From NCBI GenBank assembly GCA_015075175.1, contig JABTUV010000018.1, positions 1-64,000 on the forward strand: 64,000 nucleotides of DNA. Direction: 5' to 3'. Shown piece by piece: positions 14,956 through 26,340 of the stretch; the stretch's first letter is position 1; every line of letters starts with the position of its first letter. The position numbers and the translations under genes were made by a program. The stretch is from a bacterium (GTDB lineage Bacteria > Hinthialibacterota > Hinthialibacteria > H5-UNCL2). The notes under the pieces were generated by a model. It was given only the letters and a program-made list of their open reading frames with translations. It was not told the DNA's origin and ran no database searches.

Positions 14956-15363
14956 CTAGGGCGGGAGCACGTGCAGACCGCGCCGGCCGTTGGGAAGCTC
15001 TGACTTGCCGATGGTTTCGGACTCATGCGGGCAGGCGGGCGGCAGGATGCGCCCGTCCTTGTCGGTGACGGTGGGAGGGAAACGATAATCGCCTCCGGCC
15101 GGACAGCCGGCAGCCGGATCGAGGCCCACGAGGTAGGGCGCCAGAGCGGCAGCCGGACCGCCTTGGGGCCAAGCCGCCTCCGCGCCCGCTTGGCTTGCGA
15201 GGGCGTAGCGCTCGGCAGCCTCTCGGAGGGCCGCCAGGCGCTCCGAGCACTGCCGCCCCAGCGCCTCCTGCCGCGTCCGCTCCAAACCCTGGTAGTGGCT
15301 GTAGCCGTACAGCCCCGCGCCCGCCGCCGCCGTCAAGAGCAAGGCTACCAGTAGGATCCGCAT
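14956..15363 (-). CDS. Small pilin-like / single-pass secreted protein with CPxGGDY motif
   Basis: A 135-residue protein. ATG 15363 has GGGGAGCGGAAG directly upstream; further upstream codons lack a ribosome site. One N-terminal hydrophobic helix (residues 2-22) is followed by a Glu/Arg/Ala-rich helix and a C-terminal disulfide-prone domain CPAGGDYRF ... PACPHE. The CPxGGxY ... C arrangement occurs in ComGC-like and other pilin-like proteins of GC-rich environmental phyla. The canonical prepilin cleavage motif (G-F-x-L-x-E) is absent. It may therefore be an atypical minor pilin or simply a periplasmic protein. It is divergent from the next gene at 15507. Confidence 0.55.
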   Translation of the reverse strand: MRILLVALLLTAAAGAGLYGYSHYQGLERTRQEALGRQCSERLAALREAAERYALASQAGAEAAWPQGGPAAALAPYLVGLDPAAGCPAGGDYRFPPTVTDKDGRILPPACPHESETIGKSELPNGRRGLHVLPP

Positions 15364-15506
15364 CTTCCGCTCCCCTCGGATGGCTTTGGGGTTAGAACGT
15401 AGGACAGGCCGTGCGGCAACGCAAGCGACCGCTGGAAGGAGAACGTCTTTTCGCCGGATCAGCCCCCCTCGACGCTCCCGGCGGCTTGTGGTATTAGTCA
15501 AACCCG

Positions 15507-16764
15507 ATGAACGAACTCCGCGCCGCCCCAGTCGAGAAGCGGACTCTGGACCGCGACAGGTTCCTGGCCGTGCTGCGGCGCACGGAGCGCGAGGAGTACA
15601 GCTTCTACAACGAGCCGGTCGAGGTGGACGCGGGCGAGGTGGAGCGGCTGATCGCCGACCTCCGGCGCGAATCGCGGCGGCTGGCGGGCCTCTACGCCGT
15701 CTACCTGGACAGCGATCCGCGGGACTGGCCGGTCTCGCCCCGCCGCCTGGTCGCCGTCTACGACGAAGAGACGGTCAACTCCCGCAACCAGAAATTCGAC
15801 GAGGTCCTCCGCATCGTGGGGACCCGCAACATCCTGTCGCCCGAGTTCCTCTCCATCGACCGCTTTCTCCTGGAGAACCTGCCCAAGCTGGACTGTCTCA
15901 TCCGACCGCAGCGCATCTACGGAGACGAAATCTCGGGCGTGGCGACGCGCGAGAGCGAAATCCGCTTCTTCAACATCAGCCGCGTGCAGGACCTCCTGTC
16001 AACCGGCTACCTGGAGTCATTTTGGACCGCCGAGGTCGAGCGGCAGGTTGATACGCGGGCGTTTCTGGGCCGATTGGCCCAGTTTTCGCGCCTTCTGGAG
16101 GTGGTCAAGGAGATTCTGCGCCGCCCCTCCGCGCCCGCCTGGGACCGGCTGGACGCGGACATCGCAAAGCTGGCGCGGTTGGTTCGAGATGGGACTGGAG
16201 CGCTCCGGATGCTCATGAACCTGGCGCGAGTGCTTCATCCGCTGTTTGAGATCATCGCCAGGCTGGACGCCTTCTTCGCCCGCGCGCTGGTGGTCAACAT
16301 AGAGATGGAGGACCCCGCTCCCTACCGCGCGCTGGTGGCGACCGAGTCGTTCATCTCGTGTTCGTGGACCGCTGGACCGCGCACGACGCCCTGGAGCGCA
16401 TGTTGCGCTGGAACGGCCCTCAGCGCGAGGCCTTGTCACCGTCCTGCCCGCCTGTTTCGCCGTGCAGCTGCTCGAATACACCAAGGCCAACAACACCTTC
16501 TGCAGCTACATCAAGAGCTGTTTTACGACCGAGGGCATGAGCGGCAACATGGAGCGCAGTTACATCAGCTGGGAGCGCGGCAAGCTGCTCAACCACTATC
16601 GCAACCTCTTGTCGACGCTGGGAGTGGACCGGCCGGAGCGGCTGGTGTTCGACTGCAACCTCCGGTCGGGCGGCGCCTTCAACAAGGCGGTCAACCTCCT
16701 GAACATCAAGAAGAACAAGAACCGCCTGAAGAGCGCCGCGCGGATGCTGTCGGGCGCAGCTTAG
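15507..16764 (+). CDS. Conserved-looking protein of unknown function (two frameshifts)
   Basis: I do not recognise this protein of about 419 residues. It is largely helical and charged, with no signal peptide or membrane helix, so it is probably cytoplasmic. Notable stretches are EREEYSFYNEPVEVD near residue 32 and a Lys-rich C-terminus (NIKKNKNRLKSAARML). The frame changes near 16340, where VDRWTAHDALERMLRWNG continues in a second frame, and again near 16440, where LLEYTKANNTFCSYIK resumes. Continuity of composition across both points supports one gene with indels. Its stop is 23 bases before lysA, so the two may be co-transcribed. Confidence 0.55.
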
Positions 16765-16787
16765 CTTAAGGGAGTGGAAAAGACGGG

Positions 16788-18050
16788 ATGACGACGATAG
16801 AAGCTCTGCGATGGCCGGCGCTGGAGTATCGCTGGGGCGAGCTCCACTTCGAGGACGTACGCCTGTCGCAACTGGCGGAGGCGTGCGGCACGCCCGCTTA
16901 CATTTACTCGCGGCGCGTCCTGTGCGACAACTATCGGGCTTACGAGCAAGCCCTGGAGGGGCGGCCGCATCTTGTGTGCTATGCCATGAAGGCCAACGGC
17001 AACCTCGCCCTCCTGCGCATCCTGGCGGAGCTGGGGGCGGGGCTGGACATCGTCTCCGGCGGCGAGCTCTACCGCGCGCGCCGCGCCGGCGTGCCCGCGG
17101 ACCGCATCATCTTCTCCGGCGTCTCCAAGACCGACCGGGAAATCGAGGAGGCGCTCACCGCCGGCATCCTCATGTTCAACGTCGAGTCGGCGCAGGAACT
17201 CTCCGTGATCGCCGACATCGCCGGCCGCCTGGGAAAGGTCGCCCGCATCGCCCTGCGCGTCAATCCGGACATCGATCCGGGAACCCATCCCAAGATCACG
17301 ACCGGCATGAAGACCAACAAGTTCGGCATCGACGTGGCCGAGGTGCACGATCTGTATCTGGATGCGGCGCGCGATCCGCGCCTGTCCGTGGTGGGCATCC
17401 AGGCGCACATCGGCAGCCAGATCACCAGCCGCCGCCCGCACCACGACGCCTGCGAGCGGTTGTGCGCGCTGCTGGACAAGCTTCGCGCCGAAGGGGTGGT
17501 CATCCGGTATCTGTCGCTGGGCGGCGGTCTCGGCATCACTTACCACGACGAGCAGCCGCCGGAGATCGGCGCGTTCGTGGCCGACTTGTGCGCCATCGTG
17601 GGCGACCGCGACGTCACGCTCATCATGGAGCCGGGCCGCTCGCTGGTCGGCCATGCAGGCGTGCTCCTGTCGCGCGTGCTTTACACCAAGTCCAACGACT
17701 GCAAGAACTTCGTCATGATGGATGCGGGCATGACCGACCTGATCCGCCCCAGCATCTACGATGCCTACCATCCCATCCTGCCACTCCGGGAGAACAACCG
17801 CCCGCCCCAGTTGGTCGACGTGGAGGGACCGATCTGTGAGTCCACGGACGTACTGGCGCGCAACCGGCATCTGCCCCAGCCGCGTCGCGGCGACGTTTTG
17901 GCTATTCTATGCGCGGGGGCTTATGGGTTCTGCATGGCCTCCAATTATAACGACCATCCGCGACCCTGCGAGATTCTCATTGAGGGCGACCGCTGGCGGC
18001 TGGTGCGTGCGCGCGAGACCTACGAGGACCTGGTGCGTGGCGAGGAATGA
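16788..18050 (+). CDS. lysA: Diaminopimelate decarboxylase
   Basis: PLP enzyme converting meso-diaminopimelate to L-lysine, the last lysine step. The 420-residue length is standard. The PLP lysine is Lys68 in CYAMKANGN. Other family marks follow in order: GAGLDIVSGGELYRA, the HIGSQI loop, GGGLGITY, the phosphate-binding EPGRSLVGHAG, and the active-site Cys block GPICESTDVLA near residue 347 with CAGAYGFCMASNYN near residue 383. The start ATG 16788 follows AAGGGAG at a slightly long spacing. dapB, of the same pathway, lies 39 kb away, so the lysine genes are scattered. Confidence 0.97.
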   Translation: MTTIEALRWPALEYRWGELHFEDVRLSQLAEACGTPAYIYSRRVLCDNYRAYEQALEGRPHLVCYAMKANGNLALLRILAELGAGLDIVSGGELYRARRAGVPADRIIFSGVSKTDREIEEALTAGILMFNVESAQELSVIADIAGRLGKVARIALRVNPDIDPGTHPKITTGMKTNKFGIDVAEVHDLYLDAARDPRLSVVGIQAHIGSQITSRRPHHDACERLCALLDKLRAEGVVIRYLSLGGGLGITYHDEQPPEIGAFVADLCAIVGDRDVTLIMEPGRSLVGHAGVLLSRVLYTKSNDCKNFVMMDAGMTDLIRPSIYDAYHPILPLRENNRPPQLVDVEGPICESTDVLARNRHLPQPRRGDVLAILCAGAYGFCMASNYNDHPRPCEILIEGDRWRLVRARETYEDLVRGEE

Positions 18051-18539
18051 GTTTCCGCCGTCGCCAAGAGACGGTCATTTCAACCGCTAGCTGTCATTTC
18101 GACCGCTAGCTGTCATTTCGACCGCAGGGAGAAATCCTGCCCCCATGCACCGCTCTCCACCCTGTCATTTCGACCGCTAGCTGTCATTTCGACCGAAGGG
18201 AGAAATCTCCGGGTGCTTGCAAGGCCTCCCAGTACGGCGGGGAAGATTTCTCCCTCCGGTCGAAATGACACGAGCACAGGGGATTGAATGACAGGGTGCA
18301 CGGGGGATTGGTGGTGGCACGCGGCTGAGCGGTCTTGCGACTCGGGTTGTCGGTGACATGCGGATTAAGAATCAGTCTCAGGGCGGGCGAGAGGGCTGCC
18401 CTCCACGCGGTACCGTTTTCGGGGACGACCTGTGCGGCAGTCACGTGGGTCGCAAAAATCTCTATGGCCAAGACGGGAAAGGTGCGATGCTTTTTTCGTA
18501 ACCGAAGGCATACCCTTGTGTGGAGGTTGAGAGACGACC
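18051..18539. repeat. Gene-free region with tandem TGTCATTTCGACCG palindromic repeats (18073-18292)
   Basis: Half-sites of TGTCATTTCGACCG occur five times in direct orientation, spaced by CTAGC, with one slightly altered copy (TCATTTCAACCG). Two are extended by GGGAGAAATC. One inverted copy (GATTTCTCCCTCCGGTCGAAATGACA) closes a long palindrome. The rest, 18293-18539, shows no gene and no clear signal. Confidence 0.8.
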
Positions 18540-19886
18540 ATGATCCGTCGCTGGTATCCTGCCAATATGTTACTCACCCAGATTCTCGTAGCACTAATGG
18601 CCTGCACAATGGCCGTCGCGGCGCCGCTTCGATTCGTCGAGTATCCGGGCAACCCGGTACTCTTGCGAGGGCCGGATGGGACGCCGGATGACACGGCGGC
18701 CGGCCGCCCCTGTGTGATCCGGGTAGGCAATGAGCTCCGGATGTACTACATGGCGCACGGCGGCACGCTGGCGTCGATCCAGATTCGCCACGCCACCTCG
18801 GAAGACGGGATCACGTGGAACAAGGTGGCCGGGCCGCCGCTGCTGGCGGGGGATGGGAGCGGATTTGACGCATTGTACGTGACCGACCCGACAGTCGTAG
18901 TGGATAACGGACAGTACCACATGTGGTTCGTTGGCGCCGACGTCAACGCGAACATGACCTTTGGCCACGTCTATTCGACCGACGGGATTCAGTGGACTAC
19001 GCGGGAACAGGTTTTGAACCGTGGCGTTCCCGGCGCTTTCGACAACTTCACCATGAACGATCCGTGTGTGATCAAGGTGGGTGGAGTTTTCCACATGTGG
19101 TACGACGGCCGGAACGGACCCACGAGCATTGGGAATCCCACCAATTTCCTGCGCGTTGGCTATGCGACATCCACCAATGGGATCAATTGGCAGAAGCGCG
19201 GCGTTGTCCTGAGTCCCGGAACCCCGGGTAGTTTCGACGAATGGTCGGTTTACGGGCCGGAGGTCCGTTACGACGCTGGATTGTTTGAGATGTATTACAC
19301 CGCACAGAACTACGCGGCTGTGACTCAAATCGGAGTCGCCGTGTCTCTTGACGGCGAGAACTGGACCAAGGTTGGAATGGCGCTTACGCATGGAGCCGCA
19401 GGTACTTGGAATGCCTTTGCCTCTAATTTCCCCTCGGTTCTCGACACCCCCGGCGGTTTGATGATGTGGTTTTCGGGGGACGCGGTGGGACAGGGCAGGA
19501 CGGATATCGGGCTGGCGCAATTGGACGGCCGGTTGGTGCATCCCGGCAGCGTGGACCCGCAGTGGTTCGCCTTGCCGCTGGTCGCGCTGCCGCAGAACTC
19601 GGGGACCCACGGCGCGCTCATGGACCTGGATGATTTCGTCACCGACAACAGTACCATGGCGGACAGCCTCACCTTCACCGTGGTGCGGCAGAGCAACCCC
19701 GAAATCGTGCAGGTGTCCACGACCGCGCGGGGCGCCGTCTCGGCGACGGTGCAACCGGACAGGATGGGACTCAGCGGCGTGGTTTTCCGCGTCCAGAATC
19801 CCTTCGGGCGTACCGCGGACGCCCGTATGACCATCGCCGTCGGCAGTACCGGCGTTCCGATGGTCCAGTGGGAATCGCTCAAATAA
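18540..19886 (+). CDS. Secreted five-bladed beta-propeller protein, GH43/GH130-clan-like
   Basis: A 448-residue exported protein. The signal peptide (residues 10-28) ends at an Ala-x-Ala site (TMAVAAPLR). The body has repeated blades carrying DPTVVVDNGQYHMWFVG, DPCVIKVGGVFHMWYDG and GPEVRYDAGLFEMYYTA, together with YATSTNGINWQKRG and similar 'S-x-D-G-x-x-W' turns. That pattern is typical of glycosidase and glycoside phosphorylase propellers such as GH43, GH32/68 and GH130. A separate C-terminal beta domain (about residues 345-448) follows. The precise activity is not readable. The next gene downstream is a GH172 enzyme, which supports a glycan-degradation locus. Confidence 0.7.
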   Translation: MIRRWYPANMLLTQILVALMACTMAVAAPLRFVEYPGNPVLLRGPDGTPDDTAAGRPCVIRVGNELRMYYMAHGGTLASIQIRHATSEDGITWNKVAGPPLLAGDGSGFDALYVTDPTVVVDNGQYHMWFVGADVNANMTFGHVYSTDGIQWTTREQVLNRGVPGAFDNFTMNDPCVIKVGGVFHMWYDGRNGPTSIGNPTNFLRVGYATSTNGINWQKRGVVLSPGTPGSFDEWSVYGPEVRYDAGLFEMYYTAQNYAAVTQIGVAVSLDGENWTKVGMALTHGAAGTWNAFASNFPSVLDTPGGLMMWFSGDAVGQGRTDIGLAQLDGRLVHPGSVDPQWFALPLVALPQNSGTHGALMDLDDFVTDNSTMADSLTFTVVRQSNPEIVQVSTTARGAVSATVQPDRMGLSGVVFRVQNPFGRTADARMTIAVGSTGVPMVQWESLK

Positions 19887-19908
19887 GCGCCACCGTCAAG
19901 AATCGTTT

Positions 19909-20075
19909 CTGTCATTTCGACCGCTGGCTGTCATTTCGACCGCTGGCTGTCATTTCGACCGCAGGCTGTCATTTCGACCGCAGGGAGAAATCTTCGGGGC
20001 GGCTGCCGCCCTTTCGCGTCCCCGGAAGACAAACTTCAGTTTGCCACTGCAGGCTGAAGCCTGAACTCCGGGGCG
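19909..20075. repeat. Four tandem TGTCATTTCGACCG half-sites followed by an 'aggctgaagcctg' palindrome
   Basis: Four direct copies of the half-site occur between 19909 and 19992, the last extended by CAGGGAGAAATC. No inverted partner is present here. From 20028 a second repeat type with CAGGCTGAAGCCTG follows. It separates the propeller gene from the GH172 gene. Confidence 0.75.
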
Positions 20076-20163
20076 CATCCGATCGCGCTTGACGTCGGCG
20101 CGGCGGTAGTATGAAATAAGCCTCCGACGCGGTTTTATCCGATTACTCCTGGGAGGTTGGCTC

Positions 20164-22167
20164 ATGTTCAAGTTCTCTCGCATCCTCGCTGTCGCGGTCG
20201 TCTTCAGCATGGTTGCTTTCGCCGGAGCGGCCCCGATCACGTTCCAGTCGCTGGTCGCGGAGATGACGGATCTCTCGCGGCTGGCGGAGTTTCCCGATCC
20301 GCCCTACACCTGTTCGCAGGCTTCCAGCTACGACCGCCGTTCCACCGATCCGTCGGTCCTTACCGATGAGAACTGGTTCGCCAACGGCGACGCGGGGCAG
20401 TTCATCCGCACCGAGAAACACGGGGATCGCACCGAGTATGTGATGATGGACGCGGAGGGGCCGGGCGCCATCGTGCGTTTCTGGTCCGCCAACGCCAACG
20501 ACGGCGGCGTGGTGCGCTTCTACTTCGACGGCTCCGACACGCCCGCCATCGAGATGCCCATGCAAGACATGCTCAACGGCAAGAACTGGCCGTACCTGGC
20601 GCCCATCGCCGGCGTCCGCTCGCGCGGTTGGAACAACCACCTGCCCATCCCCTACGCCAAGCATTGCAAAGTAACCGCTGACAAGAATCGTTTTTACTAC
20701 CAGATCAACTATCGCACCTACGGCAAGGACGTGGCGGTCGAGACGTTCAAACCGGGCGAGGTGGAAACGCACCGCCAATTGATTGAGCGGGTTGCGGCAA
20801 CGCTGAAAAGGCCGGAGGAATTTCGTCCGGCGGGAGTTTTGGCGGGCGAGGAGGAGCTGCACCTGGTCTTGGCCGCCGGCATGAGCGGCGAGCATACGAC
20901 CACCGGGGGCGGCGCCATCGCGCGCCTGGCCGTCAACGTTTACGCCGACGACATCGAAGTCGCGCTGCGCAAGACGCTCCTCACCGTCACGTTCGACGAT
21001 CAGAAAGAGCCTTCCATCGTGGCTCCGCTGGGCGACTTCTTCGGCGCCGCGCCCGGCCTCAATCCCTACTTCGGCCTGCCGCTGGGCGTCGAGTGGGAGG
21101 GCCGCATGTACTGCAACTGGGTCATGCCCTTTAAAGACAAGGCCGTCTTTCGGTTGGTCAATCATTCCGAAAAACCCGTGGTGGTCGTGGGACGGGTGAG
21201 CCGGCAGGCGCGGCCCTGGACGGATCGCAGCATGTACTTCCACGCCAAGTGGCGCATGGAGCATCCCATTCCCACCCGCCCGCGCCAGGACTGGACCTAT
21301 CTGGCCGCGACCGGCCAAGGCAGGTTCGTCGGCGACAGCCTCAATGTCACCAATCCCGTCGCCGCCTGGTGGGGCGAGGGCGACGAAAAGATTTACGTGG
21401 ACGGCGAGAAGTTCCCCAGTACCTTCGGCACGGGCACGGAGGATTATTACGGCTATGCGTGGTGCTGTCCGGACCCGTTCACGCACGCCTACCACAACCA
21501 GCCGCGCTGCGACGGTCCGGCCAACTACGGCCAGACCAGCGTCAATCGCTTTCACATCATTGACGACATTCCGTTCACGAAATCGTTCAAGTTCGACATG
21601 GAAGTCTGGCATTGGGCCGAGACGCAGGTCGGTATGGCGGTCGTGTCGTACTGGTACGCCGGACCGGACGCGCGGGATGATTTTCCGGCCGTCACCGCCG
21701 CGGATCTGCGCGTGCCCGGGCTGCCCGGACACAAGCGCGTGAAAGACGCCCTGGAGGGCGAGGAGTTGACGGTCCTGGACAAGACGGGAGGCGTGACCGA
21801 GCGGCAGCCGCTGGACCCGTTGGAGTGGAGCCGCGGCGCGCACCTCTGGTGGCGGAACGGGGCTCCGGGCGACGTGCTGACGCTGGCGTTGCCGGTCGAG
21901 GAGGCGGGCAAGTATGAGGTCATCGCCGTCTTCACCAAGGCCCAGGACTACGGCATCATGCAGATTTCCATCAACGGGCAGGCGGCGGGCGCTCCGATGG
22001 ACTTTTACGGGCGCGGCGTCACGCACACGCCGGAGACCTCGCTGGGCGTGTTTGATCTTGTAGCCGGCGACAACAAGCTGCAGGCCAAGATCATGGGCAA
22101 GAACGAGCGCGCCGTGCCCAACTACATGATGGGGCTGGATTATATTCTACTCAAACCGGTCAAGTAA
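20164..22167 (+). CDS. Glycoside hydrolase family 172 (DUF2961) secreted enzyme
   Basis: A 667-residue secreted protein. It starts at ATG 20164 with GGGAGG seven bases upstream, and the signal peptide ends at FAGAAP (residue 23). The DUF2961 core spans about residues 40-400, with SSYDRRSTDP, MDAEGPGAIVRFWSAN and the acidic pair in AWWGEGDEKIYVDG and GTGTEDYYGYAWC. The two glutamates (WGE and TED) are 21 residues apart, matching from memory the spacing of the catalytic glutamates in the characterised bifidobacterial GH172 alpha-fructofuranosidase. A C-terminal beta-sandwich (about 540-667) could bind carbohydrate. The substrate here is unknown; known family members act on fructofuranosyl or arabinofuranosyl linkages. 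Confidence 0.88.
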   Translation: MFKFSRILAVAVVFSMVAFAGAAPITFQSLVAEMTDLSRLAEFPDPPYTCSQASSYDRRSTDPSVLTDENWFANGDAGQFIRTEKHGDRTEYVMMDAEGPGAIVRFWSANANDGGVVRFYFDGSDTPAIEMPMQDMLNGKNWPYLAPIAGVRSRGWNNHLPIPYAKHCKVTADKNRFYYQINYRTYGKDVAVETFKPGEVETHRQLIERVAATLKRPEEFRPAGVLAGEEELHLVLAAGMSGEHTTTGGGAIARLAVNVYADDIEVALRKTLLTVTFDDQKEPSIVAPLGDFFGAAPGLNPYFGLPLGVEWEGRMYCNWVMPFKDKAVFRLVNHSEKPVVVVGRVSRQARPWTDRSMYFHAKWRMEHPIPTRPRQDWTYLAATGQGRFVGDSLNVTNPVAAWWGEGDEKIYVDGEKFPSTFGTGTEDYYGYAWCCPDPFTHAYHNQPRCDGPANYGQTSVNRFHIIDDIPFTKSFKFDMEVWHWAETQVGMAVVSYWYAGPDARDDFPAVTAADLRVPGLPGHKRVKDALEGEELTVLDKTGGVTERQPLDPLEWSRGAHLWWRNGAPGDVLTLALPVEEAGKYEVIAVFTKAQDYGIMQISINGQAAGAPMDFYGRGVTHTPETSLGVFDLVAGDNKLQAKIMGKNERAVPNYMMGLDYILLKPVK

Positions 22168-22539
22168 CGCCGGCGACCCATACGTGTCGCATGCGGGCCC
22201 CTTGTGCTGCACCCCAGGGACAGCCTCTCACGAGGCTTCGGCCCACCCGTGGCGAATAGATACCGATGCAGCACCGAGGGCGGACTGGGTACATGGAGAC
22301 CGTCCTCTCGATACGCCGGAATACCGGCTACTCGAGGACTCGGTTTCCCTCTCTTTCACGATTGTGCCACGGCCTGTTTTAACGACAGGCACTGATTTTC
22401 GGAACAGGACCTTTCCTCTTGCCAGCATCTTGCGCCGAAAATCGGTGGCTGTCCCTCGCCTTCTGTTCCTCCCCCGCGCATTGACGCCACCGCAGCGGGG
22501 CGCTAGGATCGTGCTCCATTTGCACAGGAGGACGCCCCC
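22168..22539. repeat. Gene-free region with second copy of the 'CTCGATACG ... CTCGAGGAC' repeat
   Basis: The core 22301-22346 matches 14790-14835 with one mismatch. Weaker similarity extends about 85 bases to the left and 60 to the right. Beyond the repeat, 22500-22539 holds the leuB ribosome site (AGGAGG). No other gene or signal is seen. Confidence 0.65.
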
Positions 22540-23615
<1,076 letters not shown>

Positions 23616-24056
23616 TGTGGAGTGCGGCAGCTTGCTGCCGCGGTTCTATGTGGACTGCGGCTGCTTGCCGCCGCGTGCTCGGCGCAGCAACCGTTGGCCG
23701 CATGGCAGGCTCTATCACCTGCAGCCGCCGCCGCAGTTGTCATTTCGACCGAAGGGAGAAATCCGGCGTTTTGCGCTGGTGACGGGAAACACCGCCGAAG
23801 ATTTCTCCCTTCGGTCGAAATGACAGGGGGCGTCGGTCGAAATGACAGGGGGCGTCGGCCGGAATGACAGCTTCATTTCCCCTCGATCACTGGGGCGTGG
23901 GTTCGTGGCGACTTTCATGCCGCGAATGGTACGATCGGCGCGCGGCAGCCTTGATTCTTGCCGTTCCACATCTGCGCACCTTCTCCGATTGACCAATATC
24001 ACAAATGGGTTATCATTCCCATTTGAGATGGTAACGCATATTCCGCGAGGTTCACC
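23616..24056. repeat. Gene-free region with CGGCAGCTTGCTGCCG and TGTCATTTCGACCG repeats
   Basis: 23617-23700 has two tandem inverted repeats of the GTGCGGCAGCTTGCTGCCGC kind. 23737-23870 holds a forward half-site with GAAGGGAGAAATC, its inverted partner, and two more inverted half-sites (the last mutated to GGCCGGAATGACAG). The final stretch before aconitase, 23900-24056, shows no gene. Confidence 0.75.
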
Positions 24057-26324
24057 ATGCTATTCGATCTGGACATGATCAAGAGCGTTTATTCCCGCAT
24101 TCCGGAGCGCACGGCCGCGGCGCGCAAGGCGGTGGGACGTCCGATGACGCTGGCGGAGAAGATTCTCTACTGCCACCTGTACGACGGCCCGGCCAAAGAG
24201 GCGTATGAACGCGGCAAGTCCTACGTCGATTTCGCCCCCGACCGCGTCGCCATGCAGGATGCCACCGCGCAGATGGCGCTGCTGCAGTTCATGAGCGCGG
24301 GGAAAAAGCGCACCGCTGTGCCTACTACCGTCCATTGCGACCATCTGATTCTCGCCAAAGTCGGCGCGGAGGCCGACCTCGCCAAGTCGCTGGACATGAA
24401 CCGCGAGGTGTTCGACTTTCTGTCCACCGTCTCCAACAAGTACGGCATCGGTTTCTGGAGGCCGGGCGCGGGCATCATCCATCAGGTGATACTTGAAAAC
24501 TACGCCTTCCCGGGCGGGATGATGATCGGGACCGATTCGCACACGCCCAACGCGGGCGGGCTGGGGATGGTCGCCATCGGCGTGGGCGGCGCGGACGCCG
24601 TGGACGTGATGGCGGGCATGGCCTGGGAACTGAAGTTTCCCAAACTTATCGGCGTGCGTCTTACGGGTAAGATGTCGGGTTGGACGGCGCCCAAGGACGT
24701 GATCCTGAAGGTTGCGGGCATTCTCACCGTCAAGGGCGGCACGGGCGCCATCGTCGAGTACTTCGGGCCGGGGGCGGCCACCATTTCATGCACCGGCAAG
24801 GCGACCATCTGCAACATGGGCGCGGAGATCGGGGCGACCACGTCGCTCTTCGGTTACGACGCCAAGGCGGCGGCCTACCTGCGCGCCACGGGCCGCGCCG
24901 CGGTCGCCGATCTCGCCGACGCCATCGCCGAGCATCTGCGGCCTGATCCCGAAGTGGAGAAGAATCCCGAACAATACTTCGATCAGGTGATCAACATCGA
25001 TCTCTCATCGCTGGAGCCGCACATCAACGGTCCTTTCACGCCCGACAAGGCCTGGCCCATCTCACAGTTTGCGCAGGCGGTCCGCGAGAACAACTGGCCG
25101 GCGGAGCTCTCTGCGGCGTTGATCGGTTCGTGCACCAACGCATCTTATGAAGATCTGGATCGTGCCGCGTCATTGGCAAAACAGGCGGCGCAAGAAGGGC
25201 TGTCGGCGAAGTGTGAGTTTCTTGTGACGCCCGGCTCCGAGCAGGTGCGCTACACCATCGCGCGCGACGGGCAACTGGCCGCGTTCCAGAAGATGGGCGG
25301 GGTGGTCCTCGCCAACGCCTGCGGCCCCTGCATCGGCCAGTGGGACCGCCACGCCGAGATGAAGGACAAGAAGAACAGCATCCTCACTTCCTTCAATCGC
25401 AATTTCAGCAAGCGCAACGACGGCAATCCCAACACGCACGCCTTCGTGACCTCGCCGGAAATCGTCACCGCCATGGCGCTTTCGGGCGATCTGACCTTCA
25501 ATCCGCTTACTGACGCGCTCACGACCGACAGCGGCCGGAAGGTGAAACTCGCCGAACCCCGGGGCGACGAGCTGCCCAAGCGCGGCTTCGCCGTCGAGGA
25601 TGCGGGTTACCAGGCGCCGGCCGCGGATGGCAGCGCCGTCGAGGTCAAGGTGGATCCCAAGTCGGAGCGCCTGCAGTTGCTGGAACCCTTTCCCGCCTGG
25701 GACGGCAGGGACCTCACCAACATGGTTCTGCTTCTCAAGGCCAAGGGCAAATGCACCACGGACCACATCAGCATGGCGGGGCCGTGGCTGCGCTATCGCG
25801 GGCACTTGGACAACATTTCCAACAACATGTTCATCGGCGCAGTCAATGCCTTCAACGACAAGACCGACTGCGTGAAGAACCAGTTGACGGGAGAGTACGG
25901 TCCGGTCCCCGCGACGCAGCGCGCCTACAAGGCGGCGGGGGTCGGCAGCGTGGTCGTGGGGGATGAGAATTACGGCGAGGGCAGCAGCCGCGAGCACGCC
26001 GCCATGGAGCCCCGGCATCTGGGCGTGCGCGCCGTGATCGTGAAGAGCTTCGCCCGCATCCACGAAACCAACCTCAAGAAGCAGGGAATGCTGGCGCTCA
26101 CTTTCGCCGACAGGTCGGACTATGACAAGGTGCAGGAAGACGACCGGATCGACATCGTCGATCTCTCGTCCTTCGCGCCCGGCCGGCCTCTGACGATGAT
26201 TCTGCACCACAAGGACGGCACGACGGACAGGGTGGCGCTCAATCATAGTTATAACGCAGCGCAAATCGAGTGGTTCAAGGCCGGAGGCGCGCTGAACCTG
26301 ATTAGAAAAAAGCAGGCGCAGTAG
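24057..26324 (+). CDS. Aconitate hydratase, mitochondrial-type
   Basis: [4Fe-4S] enzyme interconverting citrate and isocitrate in the TCA cycle. The product is 755 residues, the length of the mitochondrial-type (Aco2-like) branch rather than the roughly 900 of AcnA or AcnB. Marks in order: [35 protein letters not shown], the first cluster Cys in [14 protein letters not shown], the paired Cys in [11 protein letters not shown], and [13 protein letters not shown]. The swivel domain has [39 protein letters not shown] and [15 protein letters not shown], with the active-site Ser/Arg in GSSREH. ATG 24057 has GAGG six bases upstream. The gene is intact. Confidence 0.95.
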   Translation: MLFDLDMIKSVYSRIPERTAAARKAVGRPMTLAEKILYCHLYDGPAKEAYERGKSYVDFAPDRVAMQDATAQMALLQFMSAGKKRTAVPTTVHCDHLILAKVGAEADLAKSLDMNREVFDFLSTVSNKYGIGFWRPGAGIIHQVILENYAFPGGMMIGTDSHTPNAGGLGMVAIGVGGADAVDVMAGMAWELKFPKLIGVRLTGKMSGWTAPKDVILKVAGILTVKGGTGAIVEYFGPGAATISCTGKATICNMGAEIGATTSLFGYDAKAAAYLRATGRAAVADLADAIAEHLRPDPEVEKNPEQYFDQVINIDLSSLEPHINGPFTPDKAWPISQFAQAVRENNWPAELSAALIGSCTNASYEDLDRAASLAKQAAQEGLSAKCEFLVTPGSEQVRYTIARDGQLAAFQKMGGVVLANACGPCIGQWDRHAEMKDKKNSILTSFNRNFSKRNDGNPNTHAFVTSPEIVTAMALSGDLTFNPLTDALTTDSGRKVKLAEPRGDELPKRGFAVEDAGYQAPAADGSAVEVKVDPKSERLQLLEPFPAWDGRDLTNMVLLLKAKGKCTTDHISMAGPWLRYRGHLDNISNNMFIGAVNAFNDKTDCVKNQLTGEYGPVPATQRAYKAAGVGSVVVGDENYGEGSSREHAAMEPRHLGVRAVIVKSFARIHETNLKKQGMLALTFADRSDYDKVQEDDRIDIVDLSSFAPGRPLTMILHHKDGTTDRVALNHSYNAAQIEWFKAGGALNLIRKKQAQ

Positions 26325-26340
26325 CAGCCGGGAGAGTTCT

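Noticed and set aside
12079-15003. A 974-codon plus-strand open frame
   Set aside because: It is antisense to the solute-binding protein and runs through the repeat region; composition is typical of a GC-rich shadow frame.
18073-19992. Possible CRISPR arrays made of the TGTCATTTCGACCG copies
   Set aside because: Spacers are only about 5-7 bases and repeat the same words, half-sites face both ways, and no cas gene is present.
20143-22026. A 627-codon minus-strand open frame
   Set aside because: Shadow of the GH172 gene, which has a signal peptide, ribosome site and family motifs.
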